Both the position numbers and the translations under genes were made by a program. Below, piece after piece: positions 47,901 through 60,179 of a stretch of 64,000 nucleotides of DNA (positions within the stretch are counted from its first letter, which is position 1; the number at the start of each line of letters is the position of its first letter). The DNA comes from Vitellaria paradoxa (lineage: Eukaryota; Streptophyta; Magnoliopsida; Ericales; Sapotaceae). Under the pieces are notes generated by a model. The model searched no databases. It had not been told where the DNA came from and saw only the letters and a list, made by a program, of their open reading frames with translations. The stretch spans positions 7,169,920-7,233,919 of the forward strand of contig CM034241.1 in NCBI GenBank assembly GCA_019916065.1. The letters run 5' to 3'.

Positions 47901-48221
47901 GATAAACGGGTCAATAATGCTTGCCTAAATTTTTGAAAAATTTAAAAAATCTTAATTTTTATCATATAAAAATAACTTTTGTGCTATAAGTTATTTTTTT
48001 TATAATAGTAAATAAGTTTTTTAAAAAAATATTTTGGTAAGTAGCATTATTATCTGAATTTTCTATGCTTAATTTTATTAACATAGGAAGGGAAACTCAC
48101 AGGCCGCAAGTATATTCTTTCAAAAATTATGTAGTCATTGTTAGCCATTTATCAAAAAAATCTAGAAAGACAATCTGCTAATATAATTTAAATTTTTTTA
48201 TAAAAAAATATTGTTTAAAAT
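44958..48221. other. AT-rich region without genes
   Basis: Includes (TA)n at 45211-45232, two copies of ATATAGTATGTGATCTTT (about 47116-47164) and a possible tRNA-like fragment at 47290-47410. I see no coding region. Confidence 0.45.
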
Positions 48222-48893
48222 TGTAAGGTTTAATTTTTAGGTGTGACAATTACGAGCCAATAAATATTTAATATTTGTAATTTTCGTATTGAGTTTTTAT
48301 TGGTCAAGTTGTTCCTCAATGCGAAGATTGAATTGGAAAGTTAATTCATTCCAAATATGGTGTGATTGAGATTTGAACAGTCTACAGATTTCTGACATAT
48401 TCGATTTTTATTCTGTTTCCATATTGGGAACGAATGGAACGAATATAAATATAATATATTCTACTAGACCTAACAATAACCTTTGAAGAAGAAAAGAAAA
48501 CACTTTGCAATAGAGGCAATCAAGGGTGTTGAAATTCAAATAGCAACAATTGATTGTGATTTCAAAGGGTTTGTAGAGTGAAGAACATCTCGGGTTCTAG
48601 GAGGTGCCGTTCGGGTTCAAGAACGGAGTCAATCACACGGGTGAAGATTAATTGCGGGTTCTAGCAAGCAAGAGGTACTTAGACTAGGACGGGTGTCGAG
48701 TCAAGTCGTGTACGGTAAACTCTTGTAATCTTCGATTTTATAGTGGATTATTTTCAGGGATGGTCGCCTTATAGACTCGAGGTTTTTACCTAGAAGTGGT
48801 TCTAGGGTTTTACCTCGTTAAATCGTATGCCTCTTTTACTTTCGTTTGTCTACGTTTACTTTTGAGGCTTTCTCCATATTTTTTTATTTTTCA
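48222..48893 (+). repeat. Gag-only element 5' LTR
   Basis: TGTAAGGTTTAATTTTTAGG at the start, TTTTTATTTTTCA at the end. The 3' LTR lacks an internal segment of about 27 bp (AGAAGTGGTTCTAGGG region). Confidence 0.9.
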
Positions 48894-48895
48894 AT

Positions 48896-48910
48896 TGGTA
48901 TCAGAGCGGG
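48896..48910 (+). other. Primer-binding site, initiator tRNA-Met
   Basis: TGGTATCAGAGCGGG, the canonical sequence, 2 nt after the 5' LTR. Confidence 0.9.
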
Positions 48911-48975
48911 TCACCTTAGATTTTTTTTTTAAAAAATTATTTTGGTGAGATCCGTAATTTTAAAAAATAAATTTT

Positions 48976-50895
48976 ATGAAGAATTATAGAGAAGGTGGGT
49001 TGTCTACGAGGCCTCCTCTATTTGACGGAACCAATTATGCATATTGGAAAGTTAAAATGAGGGCTCATCTTCAGTTTATTGATGACAGAGTTTGGGACTC
49101 TGTTGAGAGGGGTTGGATTCATCCTATTAAGGTCTCTGCTGATAAGAATACCACCATCCATAAACCCGTTTCTGAATGGGATAAAAGTGAACTTGAAAGT
49201 AGTGCATGGAATAGGAAGGCAATGAATTCTATATTCAATGCCGTCACTGCTGACGAGTTTCGAAGAATCTCAACTTGTGAGATTACAAAAGAGGCTTAGG
49301 ATATACTCCAAGTAACTCATGAAGGCACTAGCACTGTCAAGAAGTCTAAACTTCTTAAATTGAAAACTGCTTTTGAAAATCTAAAAATGGAACAGGATAA
49401 AACTTTTGATCAATTTTATGCCAAGTTGAGTGATAATGTTAATTCTCATTTTAATTTAGGCATTATTATTCCTTCTTCTGATATTGTGAGTAAGATGTTA
49501 AGATCTATTCTTGAAAGATTTCAATCCAAAGTTACTGCTATTGAAGAGGCCAAAGATATTGAATCCATAAAAGTGGAGGAATTAGTTGGTTCTCTTCAAA
49601 CATTTGAGTCTAATCTTCGTTCTTCTAAAAAACAAAAAAGTTTGGCTTTAAATACTATGAAAGAGGAAGATGATGATTCAAATGAAGACTTAGATGAACT
49701 TGTTCTTCTTGCTAAAAAGTTTAAAAAGTTTTTCAAAAATCAAAAATCAAACAAGTTGAACAAAATAAATTTTGAGAAAAACAAGGAAGAGAACAATTCT
49801 TCAAAGAAGAAAAATAGTTTTGAAAAGAAAAATTTTGAGAAAAAGTTTGAAAAGAAAAACAATTCAAAACTAATGAAAGGAATGAAGAGTTTTGAATGTC
49901 AGGGTTTTGGACATATGGCTCAAGAATGTCCTACAAGATTGATGAGGAAAGGAAAGGCTCTCAAAGTGACATGGGATGATAGTGACAGTAAAGAATCATC
50001 GGTCTCAGAATCTGAAAATGAGCAAGAACAATTCATGGCATTCGTTGCATCTACACAAAGCTTAATGAATGAAAATACTAAAAGTGACATTGAAATCAGT
50101 GAAGCTGAAGATTCAGATGATGAAGAAGCAGATCTTCAAGAAACATATAATGAGCTGTATAAATAGTACCTTAAACTAGAGAAGCAAAAAGACAAACTAT
50201 CTTTGAAGTTAAAAGTTGGAGAGAAAGAGAAAAATAGCATGAAGATGGAAATTGAGGAATTAGTTCAGAAAAACCTTGAGTTTGGGGTGAGAGAAGCTAC
50301 TCTGTTCTCAAAACTTGAGGAAAGCAGAAACTCTCAAAGGCAAACTGAAGTTTTGAATACAGAGCTTGAAGGTAAAATTTCTTCTCTTGAAATTGAATTA
50401 AAAAATTTTCAAGTTTCGTTTGCTAAATTTGATGTAGGATCTAAACAATTGGATGAAATCTTGAGTGTTCGAAGACCTTTCAAGAACACCTTCGGACTAG
50501 GATACGATGGAAAGACAAAGAAGAAAGTAGAGATTGAGTTCGTCCCATCAACTTCAAAAACTTTGGAGAATGAGATTGGATCAGAAAAAGTAACAGTGAG
50601 TACTCCTGTTACAAAAGGTAAGTCTCTACCTCTAATGCAAGATTTAAGAATAATTTTTTTAATAATAAGAGGGAAAATAATCAAAGCTTTCATTCCATAA
50701 AAGCCTTTCAAGAGCCTTCGCCCATTCATAGGAAATTCATTCCTATTTGTCATCATTGTGGTTTGAAGGGTCATATTCGACCTAGATGTTATAAGCTCTA
50801 TGGTTTGTCTAAGAGTTATATTAATGGAAGGGTTGAAAAGTCCTATTTTCAAAATAATCACAAGAATTTTTTGTTAAATTAATTTCAAACTCTTT
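48976..50895 (+). pseudogene. SIRE-like Copia Gag, broken
   Basis: Starts MKNYREGGLSTRPPLFDGTNYAYW, the N-terminal motif of Gag in SIRE-like Copia elements. A helical middle (FENLKMEQDKTFDQFYAKL) follows, then a Lys/Asn/Glu-rich linker with FEKKNFEKKFEKKN repeats. The knuckle ECQGFGHMAQEC has lost its first Cys. Then come an acidic region, a coiled-coil-like stretch (about 50170-50420) and an intact knuckle CHHCGLKGHIRPRC (50748 on, shifted frame). In-frame TAG at 49297 and 50164, TAA at 50698. The DTG protease motif that should follow is absent. Confidence 0.85.
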
Positions 50896-51099
50896 TGAAT
50901 GAGACTGAACATTTGACTCGAGAGATAAAAAAAGTTTGAAAAATCTTGTAATCTCTCTATGAACCAAAATAAGAATAGGAGAACTCCATTTTATGCTTCT
51001 AAAAATCATGATCAGAATTCTCATAAGATTAGACGTATTTGGGTTCCCAAATCTAAAGTGGTAAAAGCTGATATTTTTTCCAAATCCCTTAACCTTTAA

Positions 51100-53058
51100 A
51101 GATTTGAGTTTCTTAGAAAATCCCTTAGAATGTGTTATTTGAATTAATATCGATGTATTTGTTTATTTTATTTATTTTGTCTTCGTTTATTTATTATTAT
51201 TTAAAAAAAAATAGAGGCATGTTATTATGTTTATTTTATGATCTTAGAGAATTAAAACTTCTTGGATTTATCCCTCATACTTGTATACACTCTTTTCAAT
51301 ATTGACTTGATAAATACTATCATGCTTTTGGGGTGCCTCTTAAAACACTACTTCGGATCTTAGTACTTCTCAAACTATTATGTGTGTATTACCCATAGTT
51401 TGTACTTGATCCAGTACCTTGTCTATATACCCTCTGTATGCTTAGAATAATGGCCAGACTTTTTGGAAAGAGCTACCACAAAGGATAGTGTGAAGTCACC
51501 GGCACCATTGCACATTAAGTAAGAAAAGTCACTAAGGTGAAACCGGGAGGGCTACCTACCTTTGAAGTGAGTGAAAGCCGCCAAACCATAGTAGAATGAG
51601 GGTGGTTAAGTTGAACATTGCAATCTCAAAAAAAAAAAGGCATAATTCAAAAAAAAAAGTAAGAGTTTGTGAGATTGTAAGACATTCTCAAGCATACAAA
51701 GTTGTTCTAGACATAGGTGCAGGTGAAAGGAAATTCTATTCTTCCAATACACTCCTAATAGTCTTTGAGCTCTTGGAACAGATTGTCATGAGTTCCGCAC
51801 ATACTGCACAGGCATTTATTTCTTATTAGTATGATATTCATTTATCTCAGTATTCATAATTGCAAAGAGATTATATAAGTTTGAGTTTAGATATTTAGCA
51901 ATTGATTTTTCTTTCTCTGGGTTCATGAAATAACATATTCCATGTTTCTATATTTTTCTTTTTTTTATTTTTAATTATATTGTTAAGTGGATATTCTTGT
52001 AAACTTTTCCTTTGAATGACCTTTTAAGCTTAGTCTTTAAGGTAGCTTGGTTTTGGTAATGTCAATAATTTTTTTTTGGTTTTGAAGGTTTGTTAGTAAA
52101 TTTTTTGAGCATTACTTTTTGAGTTAAAAAAAATTAACCTTACTATTATGGTTTGTGGGGAATTTAGTTTTCAGCATTGTGATTCGTGGTATTTGTGTCT
52201 TCATCGATTTGTTTTTGAGCCATGATTCGATTTTTTCGTGTTGGTTAGACAATTTATAAATGTCACCTGCAGAGGGTGCTATTGGATTCATGTGTCTTTT
52301 GGTCCAAGGGCTGAAGCTGTCTACTTTTCTAGATGATGATTTGGTTTAAATTGATTTTGGTTGCATCTAGGATGTTGTTTTAGATTGCTATATTTGAATC
52401 TATTAGTGCATTAATTTAAGCGAATCTGCAAATGGATATTAGGTGTAAATCATTGGAAATTCTTGGTCATTTGCTGGTAGGCAGTTTACTTTAATTCTTT
52501 TGATATGGTTACGAACATTAACAAAGATACAAATGGGACTTGGAATTAATTGATTCTTTGAGTCGCAATTTCGATGCAAGTTATGATCCCAGATAATTAA
52601 GAAAATGGCATCCGAGAGAGATTTTGTCTTATCTAGGCAATGGTTTCGTGGACATTATGAAACTTGTTTGACTAACCCCGAGAGCTATGCAATTGATTTT
52701 ATTTTATTTTATTTTGGTTATTTTTTACTCATCATTTTCGAATTGAACATTGCATGACAAAAAAAAAGGAGATGTGATATATTTATTTGTTTGTTTCAGT
52801 GGTTTTCAATGAAAATTTAAGCAATTGATTTTGGATTATTTTTGTTCTCTACTATTGGCGTTTTAACATTTGTGTTGCAGGAATTTGATACTAATGATTT
52901 TTTTTTTTTTTGAGAAATTGATATGTTTCAAAAATTTGAAGGCATATCAATAGGCAAGGGGGAGATTTCAAAGTCATGTGTTGAGGGGGAGTCAAATGCT
53001 GGGATTTGAGCACGAGTCTGTAATTTTTTATTTTGTTTGGTTTTTGTCACGCAATTGT
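51100..53058. other. Non-coding interior of the gag-only element
   Basis: No pol motifs in any frame. Open frames are short. A poly-A patch lies near 51630. Confidence 0.6.
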
Positions 53059-53070
53059 CAATGGGGAGAT
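53059..53070 (+). other. Polypurine tract
   Basis: CAATGGGGAGAT directly before the 3' LTR. Confidence 0.7.
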
Positions 53071-53719
53071 TGTAAGGTTTAATTTTTAGGTATGACAATT
53101 GCGAGCCAATAAGTATTTAATATTTGTAATTTTCGTATTGAGTCTTTATTGGTCAAGTTGTTCCTCAATGCGAAGATTGAATTGGAAAGCTAATTCATTC
53201 CAAATATGGTATGATTGAGATTTGAACAGTCTGCAGATTTCTGACATATTCGATTTTTATTTTGTTTCCATATTGGGAACAAATGGAACGAATATAAATA
53301 TAATATATTCTGCTAGACCTAACAATAACCTTTGAAGAAGAAAAGAAAACACTTTGCAATAGAGGCAATCAAGGGTGTCAAAATTCAAAGAGTAACAATT
53401 GATCGTGATTTCAAAGGGTTTGTAGAGTGAAGAACATCTCGGGTTCTAGGAGGTGCCGTTCGGGTTCAAGAACGGAGTCAATCACACGGGTGAAGATTAA
53501 TTGCGGGTTCTAGCAAGCAAGAGGTACTTAGACTAGGACGGGTATTGAGTCAAGTCGTGTACGGCAAACTCTTGCAATCTTCGATTTTATAGTGGATTGA
53601 TTTTCAGGGATGGTCGGCTTATAGACTCGAGATTTTTACCTCATTAAATCGTATGCCTCTTTTACTTTCGTTTGTCTACGTTTACTTTTGAGGCTTTCTC
53701 CATATTTTTTTATTTTTCA
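53071..53719 (+). repeat. Gag-only element 3' LTR
   Basis: Second copy of 48222-48893, about 23 bp shorter overall. Confidence 0.9.
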
Positions 53720-54340
53720 AAATAATCAGAAATTGTAAGTTACCTTAGATTTTTTATTTTTATTTTTATTTTATTTTTTTTGTTAATGAACGCGCAACGG
53801 CTAGTTGAATTTTTAAAAAAAACTTCAGTTATATAAGTTATTTTGCTATGATAAAAATTAAAAATGATTTCGTAATTTATATTCTCTATTTCTTTTTAAT
53901 AAATATCAAACAACAAAAGAAAAATAATTTACAAATATAGTTAAGAGTGTTAATGCCTCTAAAAAAAGCAACATAAATTAAGGGTGGTTTTTTCATCATT
54001 TGATACGCAAACAAGCCAAAAAAATAATAATAAAAAAATAAATAAATAAACTCAAAAGTTAATTTGGAGTGCGAAAAGGGGTTTGGGGACGCAAACAGTG
54101 TTACCTAAATTTTATCGTTATGAATATTTTTTTTTTTTTTTTGTCTTACATGTTTTTTTAATCAAATTTTTATTTTTATTTTTGTTTTTGTTTGGTAGTT
54201 TTATAAATTTTTTTTATGAATATAAGCAACATGTTTAAAATCTACCAAATTAAAAAATAAAATTTTAACAAGAAATCATACAAAACATAAAAAAAATTAA
54301 AACGGAAAAATTAAAGTTTATAGTTAACAAACCATCCCTA
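53720..54340. other. Featureless AT-rich spacer
   Basis: T-runs and A-rich tracts only. Confidence 0.4.
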
Positions 54341-54348
54341 TGAATAAC

Positions 54349-54503
54349 GGACCTGTTTGGTCGGCCAAATTTTGGTCAAAAAGTATAATAAAAATGGAAA
54401 GATGTAACATAAAGGTGATAGGTGTTAAAATTTTATTGGAAGAAAATATAAAAATAGTTAAAATTTGATAACTTTTGGTAAAGTTTAGTAGGCCAAACAG
54501 GCC
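54349..54503. mobile_element. MITE, family A, most complete copy
   Basis: GGACCTGTTTGGTCGGCCAAA at the left and TTTAGTAGGCCAAACAGGCC at the right are near-perfect inverted repeats. The length is 155 bp. The termini resemble hAT-type MITEs, but I could not confirm an 8-bp TSD. Confidence 0.7.
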
Positions 54504-54588
54504 CAACATCAATTTATATTTCGTGGGTACGATGTTTGCATGGCCCATCAATTTACTGCCTCGTATGTGAACCGGGGACTCAAATTTA

Positions 54589-54730
54589 GGCCCTGTGGTT
54601 TTAAAAAAAAAATGGTAAAAAAAATATTGAAAAATTTTAAAAATTATTTATTTTTTATCTTATTGTATGAATTACGAACTCATAATTTATATCATTATAT
54701 CTTATTTTTTATCACTCTAAACGCACCCAG
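54589..54730. mobile_element. Short MITE, family B
   Basis: GGCCCTGTGG at the left and CTCTAAACGCACCC at the right. The centre ATTATTTATTTTTTATCTTATTGTATGAATTACGA is shared with 8061-8206. Confidence 0.5.
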
Positions 54731-57620
54731 TAATTTTAGACATTATGTTTGTTGGCCATTTGAGATATTTTATTTTTTGGGAGATTTGAATTATTATTCC
54801 GGGTTTGACGAGTTCATTGTTTTGGGCCGAGTTGGGACGAATTGGTACTACTTTTGGGCTTGGGCTTCCTGCATTTTGTTTCTTTTCAGTTCTTTCTTCA
54901 TCCCTAAATTGTGCAAGTAAAAAGTACAATAATTAATTAACCAAATCGCCAATTCCACATCACAACTTTCTTGAAGTGTTGTTGTCTTGTAAAACCTACT
55001 GATAAAATAGCATTTTTTTTTTTTTTTCATAATATGAAAACATGACAATCAATTAAGACTTAGTCCGGGGAAAGAAGAATTAGTCATTTTTTTTTTTTTT
55101 TTTGGAATCTGGTTACTGGCTAACTATAAAAATGTTTTTTTTTTTTAATGTTTGGGAAGGAGAAAAAAAAGCTTATTTTTAAATTTTTTGTTAATTTGAT
55201 TTTTTTGCCCTTTATAGTTTAAAAGAATTTTAAAATATAGACCCCATTTGGCCAAATGAACAACCTCTATAAACCTTTATAAGTCTCCAATAACCATTCT
55301 ACCTCTAATTTTCCCACCATTACGAATTTTAAAAAATTTTAATATTTTGTTAAAAAAATAAAAAATCTGAAAGTAGGTTAACCGAATGTGTAAATTTTTT
55401 ATACAATCATATTCTTCGTGTCGAAAACTTTCAAACGAGTACCATTGTCGCTATTTTTTGTGAATTTTTTTGAATCCGTGGGAACGAATTTGAAAAACCA
55501 TTCTCACGATTTGCTACTTTTCATAAAAAATGCGCTAAAATTAATCTCAAATCACATTTTATTCAATTTATCTTATTTTTTCTTACGTTAAACGGAGTCA
55601 TAATAAGATAAATTTGGTTAGTTTACAAAAAGTCAAAAACTAAGTAATCAAAAGTTGAAATTTCCCAAACAGAGCGCAAGAGTTGTTTAGAATTATTAAG
55701 AATCTCGCTTGTATTTTTCCTCATCCTTCATCTTAGCTATCCGACGTTACCTCTTCACTCCCTTTACTTTGTTGGGCGGGCCTTGTTTCTGTACCCCAAA
55801 AGCCCAATGAAATCCATTTATATCAGCTAAGGAAAAGGACGAGGAAGACGAAATGGCCTGCTGGATGTTGATAAGATAAAAGTCTAGCATTGGTAATGAA
55901 ATTCTCTGGAACTATGAACTTAATTAGTAATAGAATTAAATATTATTTATTATATTTTTAGTCATTATATTTCATACATGAAAATATATATATATAAAAA
56001 CAATATCGTTGCCACGTTTGCACGAGTGCCTAGTAGTAACAATTTTCAATACGATACGTAAATATGACTCATACTCTACACATATTTAGTGAATTAGGAT
56101 TATAACTATAAATTACGAATGCTCCCTTTAGTAGTTGTAACAATATTTAATTAAAGGTGTTTCAAAAGACTAAAAATAAAAATTCAAATTCGAAAAAAGA
56201 GTTTGATTTGAAAAATAATCGAGTGGATTTTAGGATTTAAAAATAATATTTAGGTTTTTCGTTTCCACTATAGTTTCATTATATTATTCCAATCCTCAAT
56301 GTTTAAATATAAATCAATCAGATACTGCAAATGTTAAAAATTATATCAAAAGATATTTTTTTATTAAAAACTAATTTTGATATTTACAAAATAAAGAAAA
56401 TCAATTTGAAGATTAAAAAAATAAAAGAATTTAAGCATCAGTCATGTTAGTATATAGTTCTCTATTTACAATAAATCAAAGAAAAATTTAGATATTTTTG
56501 TGCCAAATATGTTATATCTGTCTGTGGCTACTCAGAATTTATACAAATAGTTAATCTGATGAAAAATATTTGAAAATCTCATTTAAACATTCGGGAAGAT
56601 ATAGAATTAAAAGTATAAAAACTTGCATTAAGAAATTAAGACTTACATAAATCTATTATAGTTTTCACCTAGGTTAAACTAGGATTTTTTGAGTTACAAA
56701 ACATAGTTAAAAACTTCAAATCAAGCTCGACTCGATCGGGTTTTAGTCACGAATTGAGCTCGAATCGAATTTTTTTTTTTAGCCAAGTTCGAACAGCTCG
56801 CAAATAACCTAATTCATTTTTACTTTTACTGATTATGGGTTGAACTGAATTTTCTAGAGTTTCAAAATCATATGGCCAAAATCTAAAGATGATTGGTTTG
56901 AGAACAAAAAAACAGTTTTTTTTTTTTTTTTTGGGTCTTAAATACTTTTTTTTCTCAATCAATTTTGATTTTGATTTTTTGTTTGGTAGCTTTAAGGAAT
57001 GTTATTGACATTCTTTGAAAATTTGAGAAAAATAGAATATTTCATGTACGCATTTTTATACACAAGTGGTTTTTCCTAATTGGATTTTTTTTTTTTAATA
57101 TGGATGCAAGTATTATCCCTAAGAACTATCAAACAAAAAGAAAATCAAAATCAAAATCAATATATATATATATATAAGAAGAAAAAGAGTTAAATAGAAA
57201 AAAATTGATTTTTCCATCAAATATGAGGACTATGTTTCTCGTCGCATCAAATGAGTATAATTGTATTACGTTCATGTTTGGCTTGTTTATTAAAGAAGCT
57301 TTAATTTTGTATTCAAATATGATTCGTTTATTATGAGCCTAGTTGAGAAAAAGAGACACTTCAATTCGATAAATAAATAGATATAATTTATTAGTGCATT
57401 ATTTTTGGAGTACAAAGGGGATTCACGCTGTATGAAGGTGGGGATCCTCGGCTTGAACTTGGGTCACAAGGGGGGGGGGGGGAATAGTTCCGCCAGGGAG
57501 ACTGAGGGCAACCCGAATACGGGGAAGAAAAGTTAGCTCTAGTGACTTATTTATTTGATATTCAAATTTCTCTTACTTTCTAGTGGGGCCACTGTAATTT
57601 TTGGAGGCAGGGGATGTCAA
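54731..57620. other. AT-rich region without genes
   Basis: Open frames here consist of AT-rich filler. 57470-57482 is a run of 13 G. No RNA gene seen. Confidence 0.45.
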
Positions 57621-57627
57621 AATCAAT

Positions 57628-57776
57628 GGATGTGTTTAGGATTAAATAAAATAATATAAAATTATATAAATTTCTACGAACATGAATTACGAGACAGTAA
57701 AATTTAAATTCTCTATTTATTGTACAAAATACGAGACATTAAATTTTATAATTTTATACAACTTCAAACATACTCA
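57628..57776. mobile_element. Short MITE, family B, diverged
   Basis: Shares the GTGTTTAGG left edge, ATGAATTACGAG centre and CTTCAAACATAC right edge with the other copies. Confidence 0.4.
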
Positions 57777-57841
57777 ATATCCTATTTGATATTCAAATTT
57801 CTTTTACTTTCTAAGTAAGTCGACTATCATTTCAGAGATAA

Positions 57842-57997
57842 GGGCCATGTTTGACACTATTAAAAATTATCAAAATTCATTAACTTTAATTACTTTTTAT
57901 ACTTTTCTCTAATCAAAATTTTTTACATTTTATTTTTTATGTCACATCTTTTTACTTTTATTATATTTTTACCTTATGTTTTATCAACCAAACACCC
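57842..57997. mobile_element. MITE, family A, inverted copy
   Basis: Its complement matches 54349-54503 (CAAACACCC edge, AAAGATGTGACATAAAAAATAAAATG block). Confidence 0.5.
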
Positions 57998-58539
57998 AAG
58001 AAAATAGGAAAATATCAAAGGTATTGGTTGGCAAGGTCTTCTTTCAATTAGTCTTAGATGGGTCAACACTTATATAATAACCAGCCATCAATTGGAAGCG
58101 GGCAAGATGGTGATGAATTACTACTGATCAAAAAATTGATGCCTGTAAGTAAAAATTTTCCACTTAGCAAGAGCCCTTCTCAAAGACAAGCAAGCCGAAC
58201 TTTCATTAGTTGACTAATTTTCAATCGATATCAGTCGTCTGTTTTTTTTCTTTTTGTTTTTTTTTTTTAAAGCCTATCCCATATTTTAAATAAAAAAAGG
58301 CGTGGGAGAAGAGCTCGAGCTGATTAATATCATTTAATTTTTTTTTAATGTTGTAACATTAAATTAATTAGGAGTTTTTGGAGGCCGGTCACTATTTATG
58401 GACTTATAAAGATTTAAGTCATACCCAAAAATCTTATTTGTGAATAAGTCACACTTGTAACAAAAAGACCAAAAAGGATATCACGCGTTTTTCACTACAT
58501 TTCAAAACTGTCAGTTTTATCCGAAAATAGTGCACACTT

Positions 58540-58700
58540 TACTCATAACTTCCGTGACTTTCCATCTTCATTATAAAGCAAGTAAAACTGATTTTTGGAA
58601 ACAAAATCAAAACTGTTTGAGAAAAACCTAATTCCGCGACTTTCCATCTTCTTTGCAAAATAAGCAAAACTGATTTTTGGAAACAAAATCAAAACTATTT
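58540..58700. repeat. 82-bp tandem duplication
   Basis: GACTTTCCATCTTC...AAACTGATTTTTGGAAACAAAATCAAAACT occurs twice with an 82-bp shift, immediately left of the short-period array. Confidence 0.8.
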
Positions 58701-58707
58701 AGGAAAA

Positions 58708-58905
58708 CAGTACCACATAATAAAACAATACCGCATAAAAAATAATACCACATAATAAAACATTATCGCATAAAACAGTACCGCATAAAAAACAGTACCG
58801 CATAATAAAACAGTACCACATAATAAAACAGTACCGCATAAAAAAAGTACCGCATAATAAAACAGTACCGCATAATAAAACAGTACCTCATTAAAACAGC
58901 ACCAT
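58708..58905. repeat. Short-period array of CAGTACCGCA motif
   Basis: Eleven or twelve copies of CAGTACCGCATAATAAAA and variants, spaced 14-20 bp. The core 10-mer is the same as the hairpin arm of the 146-bp array that follows. An open frame on the minus strand is a by-product of the repeat. Confidence 0.9.
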
Positions 58906-58910
58906 TCTTT

Positions 58911-60165
58911 GCATGATATAGTCATGCGGTACTGTTTTTGAACGATCATGCATCCTAAAAAAAACAGTACCGCAGACATATGGTACTGTCACACATGCGG
59001 TACTGTCGGTCATTCGTTTGATATGTGAACTATTTTTTGTGTTTACATGCGATGTTTGCATGATAGAGTCATGCGGTACTGTTTTTGAACGAGCATGCAT
59101 CCTAAAAAAAACAGTACCGCAGACATGTGGTACTGTCACACATGCGGTACTGTCGGTCATTCGTTTGATATGTGAATTATTTTTGTGTTTACATGTGATG
59201 TTTGCATGATAGAGTCATGCGGTACTGTTTTTGAACGAGCATGCATCCTAAAAAAAACAGTACCGCAGACATGTGGTACTGTCACACATGCGGTACTGTC
59301 GGTTATTCGTTTGATATGTGAACTATTTTTGTGTTTACATGTGATGTTTGCATGATAGAGTCATGCGGTACTGTTTTTGAACGAGCATGCATCCTAAAAA
59401 AAACAGTACCGCAGACATGTGGTACTGTCACACATGCGGTACTGTCGGTTATTCGTTTGATATGTGAACTATTTTTGTGTTTACATGTGATGTTTGCATG
59501 ATAGAGTCGTGCGGTACTGTTTTTGAACGAGCATGCATCCTAAAAAAAACAGTACCGCAGACATGTGGTACTGTCACACATGCGGTACTGTCGGTCATTC
59601 GTTTGATATGTGAACTATTTTTGTGTTTACATGTGATGTTTGCATGATAGAGTCGTGTGGTACTGTTTTTGAATAAGCATGCATCCTAAAAAAACAGTAC
59701 CGCAGACATGTGGTACTGTCACACATGCGGTACTGTCGGTTATTCGTTTGATATGTGAACTATTTTTGTGTTTACATGTGATGTTTGCATGATATAGTCA
59801 TGCGATACTGTTTTTGAACGAGCATGCATCCTAAAAAAAATAGTACCGCAAACATGTGGTACTGTCACACATGCGGTACTGTCGGTTATTCGTTTGATAT
59901 GTGAACTATTTTTGTGTTTACACGTGATGTTTGCATGATAGAGTCATGCGGTACTGTTTTTGAACGAGCTTGCATCCTAAAAAAAATAGTACCGCAGACA
60001 TGTGGTACTGTCACACATGCGGTATTGTCGGTTATTCGTTTGATATGTGAACTATTTTTGTGTTTACATATGATGTTTGCATGATAGAGTCATGCGGTAC
60101 TGTTTTTGAACGCGGTACTATTTTTGAACGAGCATGCATCTTAAAAAAAACAATACCGCAGTCAT
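58911..60165. repeat. ~146-bp tandem array, nine units, each with an internal hairpin
   Basis: GCATGATAKAGTC starts at 58911, 59058, 59204, 59350, 59496, 59642, 59787, 59933 and 60079, a period of 145-147 bp. Each full unit carries TGCGGTACTGTTTTT and, about 20 nt on, AAAAACAGTACCGCA, which can pair as a perfect stem of about 15 bp. Two further GGTACTG motifs follow. Many units begin with GCATGA-TAGAG-TCATGC, another inverted repeat. The last unit is rearranged (60113-60165). No coding function. Confidence 0.95.
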
Positions 60166-60179
60166 GTGTTTAAATACGT

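Larger units (their letters stand above)
48222..53719 (+). mobile_element. Copia-like LTR element with gag but no pol, 5.5 kb
   Basis: LTRs 48222-48893 and 53071-53719, a tRNA-Met primer-binding site, gag coding at 48976-51100, then ~2 kb of interior (51100-53058) with no protease, integrase, RT or RNase H, then a polypurine tract. AAAT precedes the 5' LTR and follows the 3' LTR, a possible TSD. It would need another element's pol to move. Confidence 0.85.

Noticed and set aside
50409..51024. Minus-strand frames of 67 and 150 codons
   Set aside because: Antisense to the gag coding region, with no similarity of their own.
58695..59209. Open frames of 63-94 codons on both strands in the satellite
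   Set aside because: They simply translate the repeat (LFYYAVLFYYAV and similar), with no start context or domain.
58911..60165. CRISPR-like regular repeats
   Set aside because: The whole ~146-bp unit is conserved with no unique spacers, and the surroundings are plant nuclear DNA. It is a tandem satellite.
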